Source: Coralliovum pocilloporae
Lineage (GTDB): Bacteria; Pseudomonadota; Alphaproteobacteria; Rhizobiales; Cohaesibacteraceae
Assembly: GCF_030845175.1 (NCBI RefSeq)
Contig: NZ_CP132542.1
Coordinates: forward strand, 1,244,001-1,308,000
Reading direction: 5' to 3'
Length of the DNA stretch: 64,000 bases
Below are positions 17,599 through 26,599 of the stretch, piece after piece. The notes under the pieces are model-generated. The model did not search any database, was not told the DNA's origin, and was given only the letters and a program-made list of their open reading frames with translations. The position numbers and the translations under genes were made by a program. The first letter of the stretch is position 1. Each line of letters starts with the position of its first letter.

Positions 17599-19262
17599 CA
17601 GAGGTGATGAAGAATGCCGACTATATCATTGTCGGCGCCGGTTCCGCAGGCTGCGCCCTTGCCTATCGCCTGAGCGAAAATCCGTCCAACCGCGTTCTTG
17701 TGGTGGAATTTGGCGGCACTGATGCCGGTCCGTTCATCCAGATGCCTGCCGCGCTGTCCTACCCCATGAACATGTCCGTCTATGACTGGGGATATGAAAG
17801 CGAACCGGAACCGCATCTTGGCGGCCGACGCCTTGCCACACCGCGCGGCAAGGTCATCGGTGGCTCCTCATCCATCAACGGCATGGTTTATGTCCGCGGC
17901 CATGCCTGCGATTATGAAACCTGGAGCGAGATGGGCGCTCATGGCTGGTCCTACGCGGATGTGCTGCCCTATTTCAAACGGATGGAAACCAGCCATGGCG
18001 GGCAGGCCGACTGGCGCGGCACATCCGGGCCTCTTCATATCACCCGGGGCAAGCGGACAAACCCACTCTACAAGGCCTTCGTGGAAGCCGGACAGCAGGC
18101 TGGATATGAGGCCACAAACGACTATAACGGCGAAAAGCAGGAAGGCTTCGGCGCCATGGAAATGACCGTCTGGCAGGGTCGCCGATGGTCAGCAGCCAAT
18201 GCCTATCTGAAAGATGCCCTCAAGCGCCCCAATGTGCAGCTTCTGTCCCGCGCCCTGGTGCATCGCATGGTGATGGAAGGCCGGAAAGCCACCGGCATTG
18301 AAGTCGAGACCAAAGGCACCGTTCAGACAATCAAGGCAAGCCGTGCGGTCATTCTGGCGGCATCCTCCATCAACTCCCCCAAAATCCTGCAACTGTCCGG
18401 TATCGGAAATGGCGAACATCTGAATGCGGTTGGCATTGACACGGTCCACCACCTGCCGGGTGTCGGTGAGAATCTTCAGGACCACCTTGAGCTCTATATC
18501 CAGCAGGCCTGCAGCCAGCCAATCACGCTGTTCAAGCACTGGAATCTGATCAGCAAGGGGCTTATTGGAGCTCAATGGCTGTTCACCAAGACCGGTCTCG
18601 GGTCATCCAACCATTTCGAGAGCTGCGCCTTCATCCGCTCAAAGGCTGGCATTCGCTACCCTGACATCCAGTATCACTTCCTGCCCATGGCCGTGCGCTA
18701 CGATGGTCAGGCTGCAGCAGAGGGACATGGCTTCCAGGCCCATGTGGGCCCGATGCGGTCCAAGTCCCGCGGGCACGTGAAGGTTAAATCGGCGAACGCA
18801 AAAGAAAAGCCGTCCATTCTCTTTAACTACATGTCCGAGCCGGAAGACTGGGAGGATTTCCGCACCTGCATCCGCCTTACCCGGGAAATCTTCAGCCAGG
18901 ATGCATTCGCGCCATTCCGTGGCAAGGAGATCCAGCCGGGATCAGATGTACAGAGTGATGATGAGCTCGATGCCTTTATCATGGAACACGTGGAAAGTGC
19001 CTACCACCCGTCCGGCACCTGCAGGATGGGCGATGCAAATGATCCAATGGCTGTGGTCGACCCGGAAACAAAGGTTATTGGCATCGAGAATCTGCATGTG
19101 GCCGATTCCTCCATCTTCCCGCAAATCACCAATGGAAATCTCAACGGGCCATCCATTATGGTAGGGGAAAAGGCAGCGGATCACATTCTGGGCCAACAGC
19201 CGATTGCGCCATCCAATCAGCAGGCATGGATCCATCCGCAGTGGGAAGAACTGCAACGATAA
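17595..19262 (+). CDS. betA: Choline dehydrogenase (GMC oxidoreductase)
   Basis: The 555-residue FAD enzyme oxidises choline to betaine aldehyde, and often on to glycine betaine. The N-terminal dinucleotide fold is [23 protein letters not shown] signatures are seen in [18 protein letters not shown] and [15 protein letters not shown], and the catalytic His lies in [12 protein letters not shown]. Length fits BetA. No betaine aldehyde dehydrogenase (betB) is present in the window, so the second oxidation depends on BetA itself or on an unlinked gene. The start overlaps the betI stop. Confidence 0.94.
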   Translation: MTEVMKNADYIIVGAGSAGCALAYRLSENPSNRVLVVEFGGTDAGPFIQMPAALSYPMNMSVYDWGYESEPEPHLGGRRLATPRGKVIGGSSSINGMVYVRGHACDYETWSEMGAHGWSYADVLPYFKRMETSHGGQADWRGTSGPLHITRGKRTNPLYKAFVEAGQQAGYEATNDYNGEKQEGFGAMEMTVWQGRRWSAANAYLKDALKRPNVQLLSRALVHRMVMEGRKATGIEVETKGTVQTIKASRAVILAASSINSPKILQLSGIGNGEHLNAVGIDTVHHLPGVGENLQDHLELYIQQACSQPITLFKHWNLISKGLIGAQWLFTKTGLGSSNHFESCAFIRSKAGIRYPDIQYHFLPMAVRYDGQAAAEGHGFQAHVGPMRSKSRGHVKVKSANAKEKPSILFNYMSEPEDWEDFRTCIRLTREIFSQDAFAPFRGKEIQPGSDVQSDDELDAFIMEHVESAYHPSGTCRMGDANDPMAVVDPETKVIGIENLHVADSSIFPQITNGNLNGPSIMVGEKAADHILGQQPIAPSNQQAWIHPQWEELQR

Positions 19263-19272
19263 ACCAGCAGGT

Positions 19273-19305
19273 GCGGGCTCTCCTGTCTGGAACGGGAGGG
19301 CCCGC
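19273..19305 (+). promoter_or_regulatory. Hairpin enclosing the ribosome binding site of the PLP enzyme gene
   Basis: GCGGGCTCTCC (19273-19283) pairs with GGGAGGGCCCGC (19294-19305), with one T-G wobble, around a loop of about ten bases. The right arm contains the whole Shine-Dalgarno GGGAGGG and ends directly before the ATG at 19306. There is no T-tract, so it is not a normal terminator. It could restrict translation of the downstream gene until opened by a ribosome, protein or temperature. Confidence 0.6.
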
Positions 19306-20523
19306 ATGGCCAGGAAACTTGATATCAAATCTGCAGGACCGCAGACCCTTGCCGTCCATGGGGGAGAAAAGCCCGACACGACGACGGGTGCATCAAGTCC
19401 GTCCATTGTCATGTCCTCAACCTTTCTGACAGACGGGCCGGAAGAATTCTCAGCCTACGGCATGACCGAGGACACACCCTATCTCTACACCCGCTGGGCC
19501 AACCCGACCGTCAATGCACTGGAAGCCAAGATAGCGGCCTTCGAAGGCGCCGAAGCCTGTCAGTGTTTCGCATCCGGCATGGCTGCAGCAAGCGCCATCT
19601 TCCTGTCCCTGCTCAAGGCCGGAGACCACGTGATTGTTGCCGATGTCTGTTATGCAGCCATTGCGGAATTGTCCCGGGATATTCTTCCGCGCTTCGGCAT
19701 TGAAGTCAGCTATGTGAACCTGTCAGATGAAGACGCCTTCCGCTCGGCCCTGCGCGACACCACGCGCCTGGTCTTCATTGACACGCCTTCCAACCCGATT
19801 ATCCGCCTGACTGATATTCGGGCAATCTCGCGGCTGGCCCATGAAGCCGGTGCACTGGTCGCTGTCGACAACACCTTCGCAACACCGGTCGGCACAAGAC
19901 CGCTGGAGCTTGGTGCTGATCTGGTCATGCATTCGGCAACCAAATATCTCTGTGGTCATGGTGACGCCATGGGAGGTGCGGTAGCCGGGTCAAAAAAACT
20001 CATCCAGATTCTGCAGGGAGACGCTGCAATTCATTATGGCGGCGTTATGAGCCCGTTCAATGCCTGGCTGATTGCCCGTGGCGCAGCAACACTGCCTATC
20101 CGCATGCGCGCTCATCAGGAAACAGCGCTTGCTGTGGCAAAGTTCCTCGAAAACCATCCAAAGATCGAACGCGTCTTCTATCCAGGCCTGCCGTCCCATC
20201 CGCAATACGAACTGGCCAGACAGCAGATGGCAAACTTCTCGGCCATGATGAGTTTCCGTATCCGGGGAAACGCGAAAGACGGGCGCGCGCTCGCCCATCG
20301 TCTGGCCGAAAAGCTCGACATCATTCATTATGCGGTTTCCCTCGGCCATCACCGCTCCCTGCTCTGCTGGATGCAAACCGACGAACTGCTGGCATCCTCG
20401 TTCAGGGTGGACGGCAAGGCTGAGGATTCTTATCGCCACTTTGCCGGAGATGGCATCTTTCGCTTCTCTGTTGGCCTCGAAGATGCCGATGATCTCTGCA
20501 AAGACCTCGATCGGGCACTTTAA
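19306..20523 (+). CDS. Trans-sulfuration-type PLP enzyme (Cys/Met metabolism family)
   Basis: The 405-residue fold-type I PLP enzyme has the features of the cystathionine gamma-synthase / gamma-lyase / methionine gamma-lyase group: YTRWANPTVNALEAKIA, the PLP phosphate loop CFASGMAAASA, and the Schiff-base lysine in HSATKYLCGHGDAMGG. Which reaction it performs cannot be told from these motifs. It lies 43 bases after betA and is probably in the betI-betA transcript, so a link to methyl or sulfur metabolism fed by betaine is possible. Its Shine-Dalgarno is buried in a hairpin (19273-19305). Confidence 0.85.
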   Translation: MARKLDIKSAGPQTLAVHGGEKPDTTTGASSPSIVMSSTFLTDGPEEFSAYGMTEDTPYLYTRWANPTVNALEAKIAAFEGAEACQCFASGMAAASAIFLSLLKAGDHVIVADVCYAAIAELSRDILPRFGIEVSYVNLSDEDAFRSALRDTTRLVFIDTPSNPIIRLTDIRAISRLAHEAGALVAVDNTFATPVGTRPLELGADLVMHSATKYLCGHGDAMGGAVAGSKKLIQILQGDAAIHYGGVMSPFNAWLIARGAATLPIRMRAHQETALAVAKFLENHPKIERVFYPGLPSHPQYELARQQMANFSAMMSFRIRGNAKDGRALAHRLAEKLDIIHYAVSLGHHRSLLCWMQTDELLASSFRVDGKAEDSYRHFAGDGIFRFSVGLEDADDLCKDLDRAL

Positions 20524-20677
20524 TTCACGATAAGAAACAAAGCCTTTTCAAGGATACACCGCTAATTTCCCGTTTTTTCTAATTCCGACACATAAAGACA
20601 ACAAGCGTTCGCCTTTCGAATGGTCAAGCTGGATGGCAGCGACTAAAACCAACCGGCATTCAGCGAAGGTCCATCGT

Positions 20678-20696
20678 TTGCGACATGACGTCGCAA
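20678..20696. promoter_or_regulatory. Inverted repeat upstream of fhs
   Basis: TTGCGAC-ATGAC-GTCGCAA has perfect 7-bp arms and lies about 68 bases before the fhs start. No T-tract follows, so an operator is more likely than a terminator. The remaining intergenic sequence between 20524 and 20763 shows no gene. Confidence 0.4.
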
Positions 20697-20763
20697 CGAC
20701 AGGCTCTGGATCTGAACCAGTCATTGAACAACTGCGCGAAGCCCGCGCCGGGAGAATTAGGCC

Positions 20764-22434
20764 ATGGCCTCTGATATCGAAATCGCACGCAAAGCGAATA
20801 AAAAGCCGATCCAGGAAATCGGCGCAAAGATCGGCATCTCCAGTGACGATCTTCTGCCTTACGGTCATGACAAAGCAAAAGTCAGCCAGGACTTCATCAA
20901 CTCCGTTCAGGACCGCCAGGACGGCAAGCTGATTCTCGTTACCGCCATCAACCCGACCCCGGCAGGCGAAGGCAAAACCACCACGACCGTTGGTCTCGGT
21001 GACGGCCTGAACCGCATTGGCAAAAACGCGATGATCTGTATCCGTGAAGCGTCTCTTGGTCCGAACTTCGGCATGAAGGGCGGTGCTGCAGGTGGCGGTT
21101 ACGCACAGATCGTACCGATGGAAGAAATGAACCTGCACTTCACAGGCGACTTCCACGCAATCACCTCCGCTCACTCCCTGCTGTCGGCCATGATCGACAA
21201 CCACATCTACTGGGGCAATGAGCAGGACATCGACACCCGCCGTGTTGCATGGCGTCGCGTTGTCGACATGAACGATCGCGCCCTGCGTCAGATCACAGCA
21301 TCTCTCGGCGGTGTATCCAACGGCTTCCCGCGTGAGGCTGGCTTCGACATCACCGTTGCTTCCGAAGTTATGGCTATCCTCTGCCTGGCAACGGACCTGA
21401 AGGATCTGGAAAAGCGCCTCGGCGACATCATCGTTGCCTACCGTCGTGACAAGAGCCCTGTTTACTGCCGTGACATCAAGGCAGAAGGCGCAATGACCGT
21501 TCTTCTGAAAGACGCGATGCAGCCGAACCTGGTTCAGACACTGGAAAACAACCCGGCCTTTGTCCATGGCGGCCCGTTCGCCAACATCGCGCACGGCTGT
21601 AACTCCGTTATCGCAACCAAAACCGCTCTGAAAGTTTCTGACTATGTCGTAACAGAAGCTGGTTTCGGTGCTGATCTCGGCGCTGAGAAATTCATGAACA
21701 TCAAGTGCCGCAAGGCCGGTATCGCACCGTCAGCTGTTGTTCTGGTTGCCACCGTCCGCGCCATGAAAATGAACGGCGGCGTTGCAAAAGCCGATCTCGG
21801 TGCTGAGAATGTTGATGCCGTCAAGAACGGTTGCGCCAACCTCGGCCGTCACATCGAGAACGTCAAATCCTTCGGTGTTCCTGTTGTTGTTGCCATCAAC
21901 CACTTCATCACCGACACCGATGCAGAAGTACAGGCTGTCAAGGACTACTGCTCAGAGCATGGTGTGGAAGCTGTTCTGTCCCGCCACTGGGAACTCGGTT
22001 CTGAAGGCTCTGAGCCTCTGGCCAGGAAAGTGGTTGAGATCGTTGATTCCAACGTAGCCAACTTCGCTCCGATCTACCCGGACGAAATGGGTCTCTTCGA
22101 GAAAATCGAAACCATTGCAAAACGCATCTACCGCGCTGACGAAGTTCTGGCTGACGCCAAGATCCGCAACCAGCTTAAAGAGTGGGAAGATGCTGGTTAC
22201 GGCAACCTGCCGGTCTGCATGGCGAAGACTCAGTACAGCTTCTCAACAGACCCGTCCCTCCGTGGCGCCCCAACAGGCCACTCCGTTCCGGTCCGTGAAG
22301 TTCGCCTCTCCGCAGGTGCTGGCTTCATCGTCGTTGTCTGCGGTGAGATCATGACAATGCCTGGCCTGCCGCGCACACCGGCTGCGGAAACCATCCGCCT
22401 CAACGAAGACGGCCAGATCGAAGGTCTGTTCTAA
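20764..22434 (+). CDS. fhs: Formate-tetrahydrofolate ligase
   Basis: The 556-residue enzyme joins formate to tetrahydrofolate with ATP, giving 10-formyl-THF, and can run in reverse to make ATP. It has the ATP loop [34 protein letters not shown] and the folate-site region [18 protein letters not shown]. The C-terminal [12 protein letters not shown] is typical. Codon use is strongly biased to a few preferred codons (for example CGT, GTT, GCA), which suggests high expression. It sits between choline oxidation and a methylated-amine catabolic cluster, both sources of one-carbon units, so formate or formyl-THF balancing for those pathways is a fair inference. Confidence 0.97.
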   Translation: MASDIEIARKANKKPIQEIGAKIGISSDDLLPYGHDKAKVSQDFINSVQDRQDGKLILVTAINPTPAGEGKTTTTVGLGDGLNRIGKNAMICIREASLGPNFGMKGGAAGGGYAQIVPMEEMNLHFTGDFHAITSAHSLLSAMIDNHIYWGNEQDIDTRRVAWRRVVDMNDRALRQITASLGGVSNGFPREAGFDITVASEVMAILCLATDLKDLEKRLGDIIVAYRRDKSPVYCRDIKAEGAMTVLLKDAMQPNLVQTLENNPAFVHGGPFANIAHGCNSVIATKTALKVSDYVVTEAGFGADLGAEKFMNIKCRKAGIAPSAVVLVATVRAMKMNGGVAKADLGAENVDAVKNGCANLGRHIENVKSFGVPVVVAINHFITDTDAEVQAVKDYCSEHGVEAVLSRHWELGSEGSEPLARKVVEIVDSNVANFAPIYPDEMGLFEKIETIAKRIYRADEVLADAKIRNQLKEWEDAGYGNLPVCMAKTQYSFSTDPSLRGAPTGHSVPVREVRLSAGAGFIVVVCGEIMTMPGLPRTPAAETIRLNEDGQIEGLF

Positions 22435-22465
22435 GCAATTCAGAACACTTTCGTCAGAAAATTCG

Positions 22466-22491
22466 AACGGCGGCTGCAAAGCCGCCGTTTT
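22466..22491 (+). terminator. Terminator after fhs
   Basis: AACGGCGGC and GCCGCCGTT form a perfect 9-bp stem with a TGCAAA loop. The T-run overlaps the end of the stem and is followed by TC. Confidence 0.8.
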
Positions 22492-22606
22492 CTATTCAAA
22501 TGGGCTGTTGATACGTAAAAATTCTTAGTTGCAGTGAGGTATATTTACGCTTCAGAAACAAAAGGCGATGCAATGTGGTACCGCTCACAGAAGGTGACGG
22601 CGCAAC

Positions 22607-23455
22607 ATGTCAGAAACGACAGAACTGATAGCAGACCAATTGTCCTTGGGGAATTCCGGTTACTGGGTCGGATGTTTCAAGGACTATAAACTGGAAAGTC
22701 ATTTCCAGCCTATCGCGCGCTTTGACAACGGCAAAGCGGCCGTTGAGGGCTACGAAGCCCTTATTCGCCCCTTCAAAAACAACACGCCGGTCTCGCCTTT
22801 TGCTTTCTTTAATGATGTGACAGACGGTGATCGTTTCTTTGTAGACTGGCTTTGTCGGGCTCTCCACCTGCGCAATTTCGCAAAGCTCAATCGTCTGGAC
22901 AAAAAGCTGTATCTCAATCTGGATCCGGCAGCATATGCCAATCCGGAACAGTCCCGCAGCCAGATCTCTATCATGAAGGAACGGGCTGAAAAGATAGGGC
23001 TTAACCCGGAAATGCTGGTCTGCGAGATTGTTGAGAGCACCAGTCTGAAGGATCAGACGCTCTATACGGTGATTGACGAGTTCCGGGCTATAGGCAGCCG
23101 CATTGCCATTGATGACTTTGGCGCTGAAAGCTCAAATTTTGACCGCCTTCTGCGCATGCAGCCTCATATCGTCAAGATTGACCGCTCCCTTCTGGCACGC
23201 AGCAGGCACGCTCCACAATTGCGGAGTCTTTACGCCAATATCGCTGCATTACTGCATGACCTCGGCATCCCGTTTGCCTCTGAAGGCATTGAAGATGCGG
23301 ATGACCTGCGGTTTATCCATGATCTCGGAGCAACGTATGGGCAGGGTTTCTTCCTTGCCAGACCAACAACGACGCCAGCCGATGACCCGACCTATCTGAA
23401 TGTCTGGCAGGAAGCTCTCATCTCCCGACCAGAAGAAACAGCCATAAGCGCGTAG
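22607..23455 (+). CDS. EAL-domain c-di-GMP phosphodiesterase
   Basis: The 282-residue cytoplasmic protein is a stand-alone EAL domain with no sensor module. The catalytic set looks complete: EAL at 50-52 in YEALIRP, Asn in LYLNLDP, Glu in CEIVES, DDFG, the Lys in HIVKIDRS, Glu in ASEGIED and GQGF near the end. It should hydrolyse c-di-GMP to pGpG. There is no GGDEF partner next to it. The window also encodes a PilZ-bearing chemoreceptor (5375-7690), so c-di-GMP signalling is represented twice. AAGGTGA precedes the ATG. Confidence 0.9.
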   Translation: MSETTELIADQLSLGNSGYWVGCFKDYKLESHFQPIARFDNGKAAVEGYEALIRPFKNNTPVSPFAFFNDVTDGDRFFVDWLCRALHLRNFAKLNRLDKKLYLNLDPAAYANPEQSRSQISIMKERAEKIGLNPEMLVCEIVESTSLKDQTLYTVIDEFRAIGSRIAIDDFGAESSNFDRLLRMQPHIVKIDRSLLARSRHAPQLRSLYANIAALLHDLGIPFASEGIEDADDLRFIHDLGATYGQGFFLARPTTTPADDPTYLNVWQEALISRPEETAISA

Positions 23456-23532
23456 AGCACAAGGGTCTTGTATCTGAGGTAAACTATGCTCTTAACTGAC
23501 GCTCCAGTCGGATTGGTTCGGGAGCATGTCAA

Positions 23533-24186
23533 ATGGCAGATAAAGACAAATCGCGTTCTCATCTGGAAAGAGCCTACACCCTGTCTTCAACAGAGGAAGC
23601 CCGGGCGCTCTATCAGGACTGGGCCCTGACCTATGATGAGGATCTTGTCGCACCTCTTGGATATGTGGGACCAGTTGCCCTTGCAGACCTGGTTGGGCGT
23701 TTGGCCACAACGAGAACAAGACCTGTTCTGGATGCGGGTTGCGGCACGGGGCTGGTTGGCAGGCGGCTGAAAGAGCTCGGTTTTACCAGTGTGGACGGGC
23801 TTGACTATTCATCTGCAATGCTTGCCGTTGCCCGAGGCCATGGATTGTATCGGACACTCATCGAAGCCGATCTCAACACAACGCTCGCGCTGGAAGACGG
23901 GCTCTATGATATGGTCGTTTCATGCGGCACCTTCACACATGGTCATGTGGGCGCCGGTGCACTGAACGAACTTATCCGGATAACTGCCCCGGACGGCCAT
24001 ATCTATCTCTCAATCAATGAAGCCATCTATGAATCCGACGGCTTTGCGGACACACTTTCAGGTCTGCAGGACAGGGGATTGATCACGGTCAATGGCAGGG
24101 AGCGTATTCCGCTTCTTACTGAGGAAGGCATTTACGGTACTGTTCCAGTGATCTGCCGCACCGCCAAAGGCTTTGACAGTCTCTGA
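23533..24186 (+). CDS. Class I SAM-dependent methyltransferase
   Basis: The 217-residue protein has the SAM-binding motif I VLDAGCGTGLVGRRL near residue 60, an acidic motif II DGLDYSSAML and the post-motif MVVSCGTFTHGHV. The N-terminal LYQDWALTYDEDL resembles methyltransferases with a small-molecule or peptide substrate. The substrate is not identifiable. It lies between an EAL gene and a flavoprotein gene on the same strand with short gaps, but these do not form a recognisable pathway. Confidence 0.8.
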   Translation: MADKDKSRSHLERAYTLSSTEEARALYQDWALTYDEDLVAPLGYVGPVALADLVGRLATTRTRPVLDAGCGTGLVGRRLKELGFTSVDGLDYSSAMLAVARGHGLYRTLIEADLNTTLALEDGLYDMVVSCGTFTHGHVGAGALNELIRITAPDGHIYLSINEAIYESDGFADTLSGLQDRGLITVNGRERIPLLTEEGIYGTVPVICRTAKGFDSL

Positions 24187-24252
24187 AATCAACCGCATAA
24201 GCCTCTTCAATCAGGACCCTGTCAAGCACACCTCTATGAGAGACTGACCCGG

Positions 24253-25491
24253 ATGCATGATCCAGCATATCAGACCGACATTGGCATTGTCGGCGGTGGG
24301 CCTGCCGGTTTGATGGCTGCAGAGCATGTGCTCGCCAGCGGGCTGAGCGCTACGCTGTATGATTCCATGCCAAGTCTGGCCCGAAAACTGCTGATGGCAG
24401 GAAAAAGCGGCCTGAACATCACCCATTCCGAGCCGCTCGATCTGTTTCTGACGCGTTACAGGGACAATAACGACGTCCTGAAACCGCACATCAGGGCCTT
24501 TCCTCCGTCAGAACTGTTGAGCTGGCTGGAAACACTTGGCATTGAGACCTTTACCGGCAGCTCCGGCCGGATATTTCCGGACAGCATGAAAGCGTCACCA
24601 TTCCTGCGCGCATGGCTGCAGCGCCTGATGAGGCAAGGCCTGACCTATCACACCCGGCATCGTTTCTCAGGCTGGTCTGCAACAGAGCCGGGACGTATCC
24701 TCATCAAGACACAGGATGCCTCCGTTGAAACCCGACACAAGGCACTGGTTCTCGCACTTGGAGGAACAAGCTGGCCGCGCCTCGGTTCAACAGGCCAGTG
24801 GCAGGCTTTTCTCGAAGAGAAATCCATCCGTGTCACACCTTTTCGGGCATCCAATTGTGGCCTGAACTGTCAATGGAACACTCATCTTCAGGATAAGTTT
24901 GCCGGCACACCCGTCAAATCAGTCAGGCTCTCTTTTGGAAACCAGAGTATCAAGGGTGACTGTATTCTCAGCACCTACGGGCTTGAGGGCAGTGCAGTCT
25001 ATCCCCTGTCAAACCGCATTGTCCGGCAGATAGAGAAGACCGGAAGCCCAGCAATTCTGGAGATTGACCTCCTGCCTGATCTGGATGAGCAGATGCTCAT
25101 CAAGCGCCTGTCAAAACCGCGCGGCAAACAGTCTATGGCGAATTTTCTTCGCAAGGCGGTCAAACTGACCAGTGTCAAAACCGCCCTGCTGCATGAACTG
25201 GGTGACCGCTCACGCCTTGCCAAACCTGAAGAACTGGCAAGACAGATCAAGGCTCTGCCTGTTCACATCCAGTCACCCCGCGTGATTGAAGAAGCCATAT
25301 CCGTTTCCGGAGGGATATCCTTTGACGAGTTGACGCCAGACCTGATGCTGAAGAAGCTGCCCGGCGTTTTCTGCGCCGGGGAAATGCTCGACTGGGACGC
25401 ACCGACCGGCGGCTATCTTCTCACGGCCTGTTTTGCCACCGGACGATCAGCCGGGCGCGGAGCCGCCGACTGGGTCAGACAGAACCGCTGA
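24253..25491 (+). CDS. FAD-dependent flavoprotein of the HI0933/YhiN family
   Basis: The 412-residue oxidoreductase-like protein starts with a GxGxxG FAD motif IGIVGGGPAGLMAAEHV and the family signature ARKLLMAGKSGLNITHSEPL. The C-terminal FAD contact is VFCAGEMLDWDAPTGGYLL. It matches the PP_4765-like branch of the YhiN family, whose reaction is unknown. Its last 17 bases overlap the end of the convergent hydrolase gene at 25475. No functional link to the catabolic cluster is visible. Confidence 0.85.
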   Translation: MHDPAYQTDIGIVGGGPAGLMAAEHVLASGLSATLYDSMPSLARKLLMAGKSGLNITHSEPLDLFLTRYRDNNDVLKPHIRAFPPSELLSWLETLGIETFTGSSGRIFPDSMKASPFLRAWLQRLMRQGLTYHTRHRFSGWSATEPGRILIKTQDASVETRHKALVLALGGTSWPRLGSTGQWQAFLEEKSIRVTPFRASNCGLNCQWNTHLQDKFAGTPVKSVRLSFGNQSIKGDCILSTYGLEGSAVYPLSNRIVRQIEKTGSPAILEIDLLPDLDEQMLIKRLSKPRGKQSMANFLRKAVKLTSVKTALLHELGDRSRLAKPEELARQIKALPVHIQSPRVIEEAISVSGGISFDELTPDLMLKKLPGVFCAGEMLDWDAPTGGYLLTACFATGRSAGRGAADWVRQNR

Positions 25492-26173
25492 TCACCACAT
25501 CAAGACCCGGCAGGCCATCAATTCGGGCCTCCAGGCGGTCTCCCTCCGCCAGGGCTGCAACACCTTCCGGTGTCCCAGTATAGAGGAGATCGCCCGGCTT
25601 CAGTGTCAGATAGGTGGAGAGCTCGGCAATCGTCTCGGCCACAGACCAGATCATCATGGCGAGATCCCCCTTTTGCCGGGCCGTTCCGTTCACCAACAGG
25701 CTGATTGTGCCGGAGGTCAGCGAGACGCCATCCGAAACCCGCTGGATAGGACCTGAGAGCGCCGAACCGTCAAAGCCTTTGCCGAGGTCCCATGGGCGTC
25801 CGGCTTTTTTAGCAATGCCCTGCAGGTCGCGACGGGTCAGATCCAGCCCGACCGCAGCCCCAAAAACATGGGACAACGCATCAACAACCGGAATATCGCG
25901 GCCGCCCGATTGCAGTGCCACCACAAGCTCCACCTCGTGATGAAGGTCTGCTGTCCGTGGCGGATAAGCCATCATACAGGATGAGCCGGACAGAAGAGTA
26001 TCAGCCGGTTTCAGGAAGAAAAACGGTGGCTCACGATCCGGATCATGCCCCATTTCACGTGCATGGGCCGCGTAGTTGCGACCCACACAGAAGATACGAT
26101 TCACCGGGAACAGATCATCCGATCCGGCAATTGGAATAGTTGGCCTATCGGGGCATTCAAGTGCAAATGTCAA
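25475..26173 (-). CDS. Fumarylacetoacetate hydrolase-fold protein (acylpyruvase/fumarylpyruvate hydrolase-like)
   Basis: The 232-residue FAH-fold metal hydrolase contains RIFCVGRNYAAHAREMGHD, the lid motif EPPFFFLKPAD, the metal ligands in HHEVELVVAL and the C-terminal GDLLYTGTPEGVA. This family cleaves C-C bonds of acylpyruvates or decarboxylates related diketo acids. The start is a TTG at 26173 that overlaps the stop of the preceding gene (CTTTGA), so translation is coupled. It is last in the minus-strand unit rpiR-type regulator, Rieske oxygenase, CMD protein, hydrolase, and would process a ring-opened or oxo-acid intermediate; the substrate is inferred only. Confidence 0.85.
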   Translation of the reverse strand: MTFALECPDRPTIPIAGSDDLFPVNRIFCVGRNYAAHAREMGHDPDREPPFFFLKPADTLLSGSSCMMAYPPRTADLHHEVELVVALQSGGRDIPVVDALSHVFGAAVGLDLTRRDLQGIAKKAGRPWDLGKGFDGSALSGPIQRVSDGVSLTSGTISLLVNGTARQKGDLAMMIWSVAETIAELSTYLTLKPGDLLYTGTPEGVAALAEGDRLEARIDGLPGLDVVISGSV

Positions 26174-26550
26174 AGCATTCCCTGCTCTTCCAGAACCTTG
26201 CGGGCGACGCGGAAGCATTCCAGAGATTGCGGCACTCCGCAATAGATTCCAATCACATGAATGATGGCCCGGATTTCCTCCTTGGTTACGCCATTGTTCA
26301 GCGCCCCTCGGCAGTGGATTTCCCATTCGTGCATCTTGCCAAGGGCCCCGATCATGGAGAGGTTCATCATAGAGCGCGTCTTGGCATCAATTGTATCATC
26401 ACCCCAGCCAAAGCCCCAGCACCAGGCGGTCATGGCTTCCTGAAACGGACGGGTAAACTCGTCAGCTGCCGCCAGGTTCTTCTCTACATATTCAGCACCA
26501 AGTGTACCCTTGCGCTGCTCAAGTCCTTTTTCAAAAAGATCGTTATCCAT
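26170..26550 (-). CDS. Carboxymuconolactone decarboxylase family protein
   Basis: The 126-residue all-helical protein has the CMD signature WEIHCRGALNNGVTKEEIR. It has no CxxC pair, so it is not AhpD-like and should not be a thiol reductase for the AhpC at 360. The ATG at 26550 has AAGGTG upstream; an in-frame GTG two codons earlier is less likely. CMD proteins include 4-carboxymuconolactone decarboxylase, but many are uncharacterised. It is coupled by overlapping codons to the FAH-fold gene and follows the Rieske oxygenase, so it probably acts in the same pathway. Confidence 0.85.
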   Translation of the reverse strand: MDNDLFEKGLEQRKGTLGAEYVEKNLAAADEFTRPFQEAMTAWCWGFGWGDDTIDAKTRSMMNLSMIGALGKMHEWEIHCRGALNNGVTKEEIRAIIHVIGIYCGVPQSLECFRVARKVLEEQGML

Positions 26551-26599
26551 GATCACCTTCTCTTAATCCAGGATTCAGGCCTGTGCCCCAGGTCAAAAC

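Noticed and set aside
20524..20763. Short ORFs between the PLP enzyme gene and fhs
   Set aside because: They lack ribosome sites and family features; the stretch is better explained as regulatory DNA.
22607..23455. Inactive (degenerate) EAL protein
   Set aside because: All catalytic positions that I could identify are kept.
26170..26550. CMD-family gene as AhpD partner of AhpC
   Set aside because: The protein has no CxxC motif, and it belongs to the amine cluster operon.
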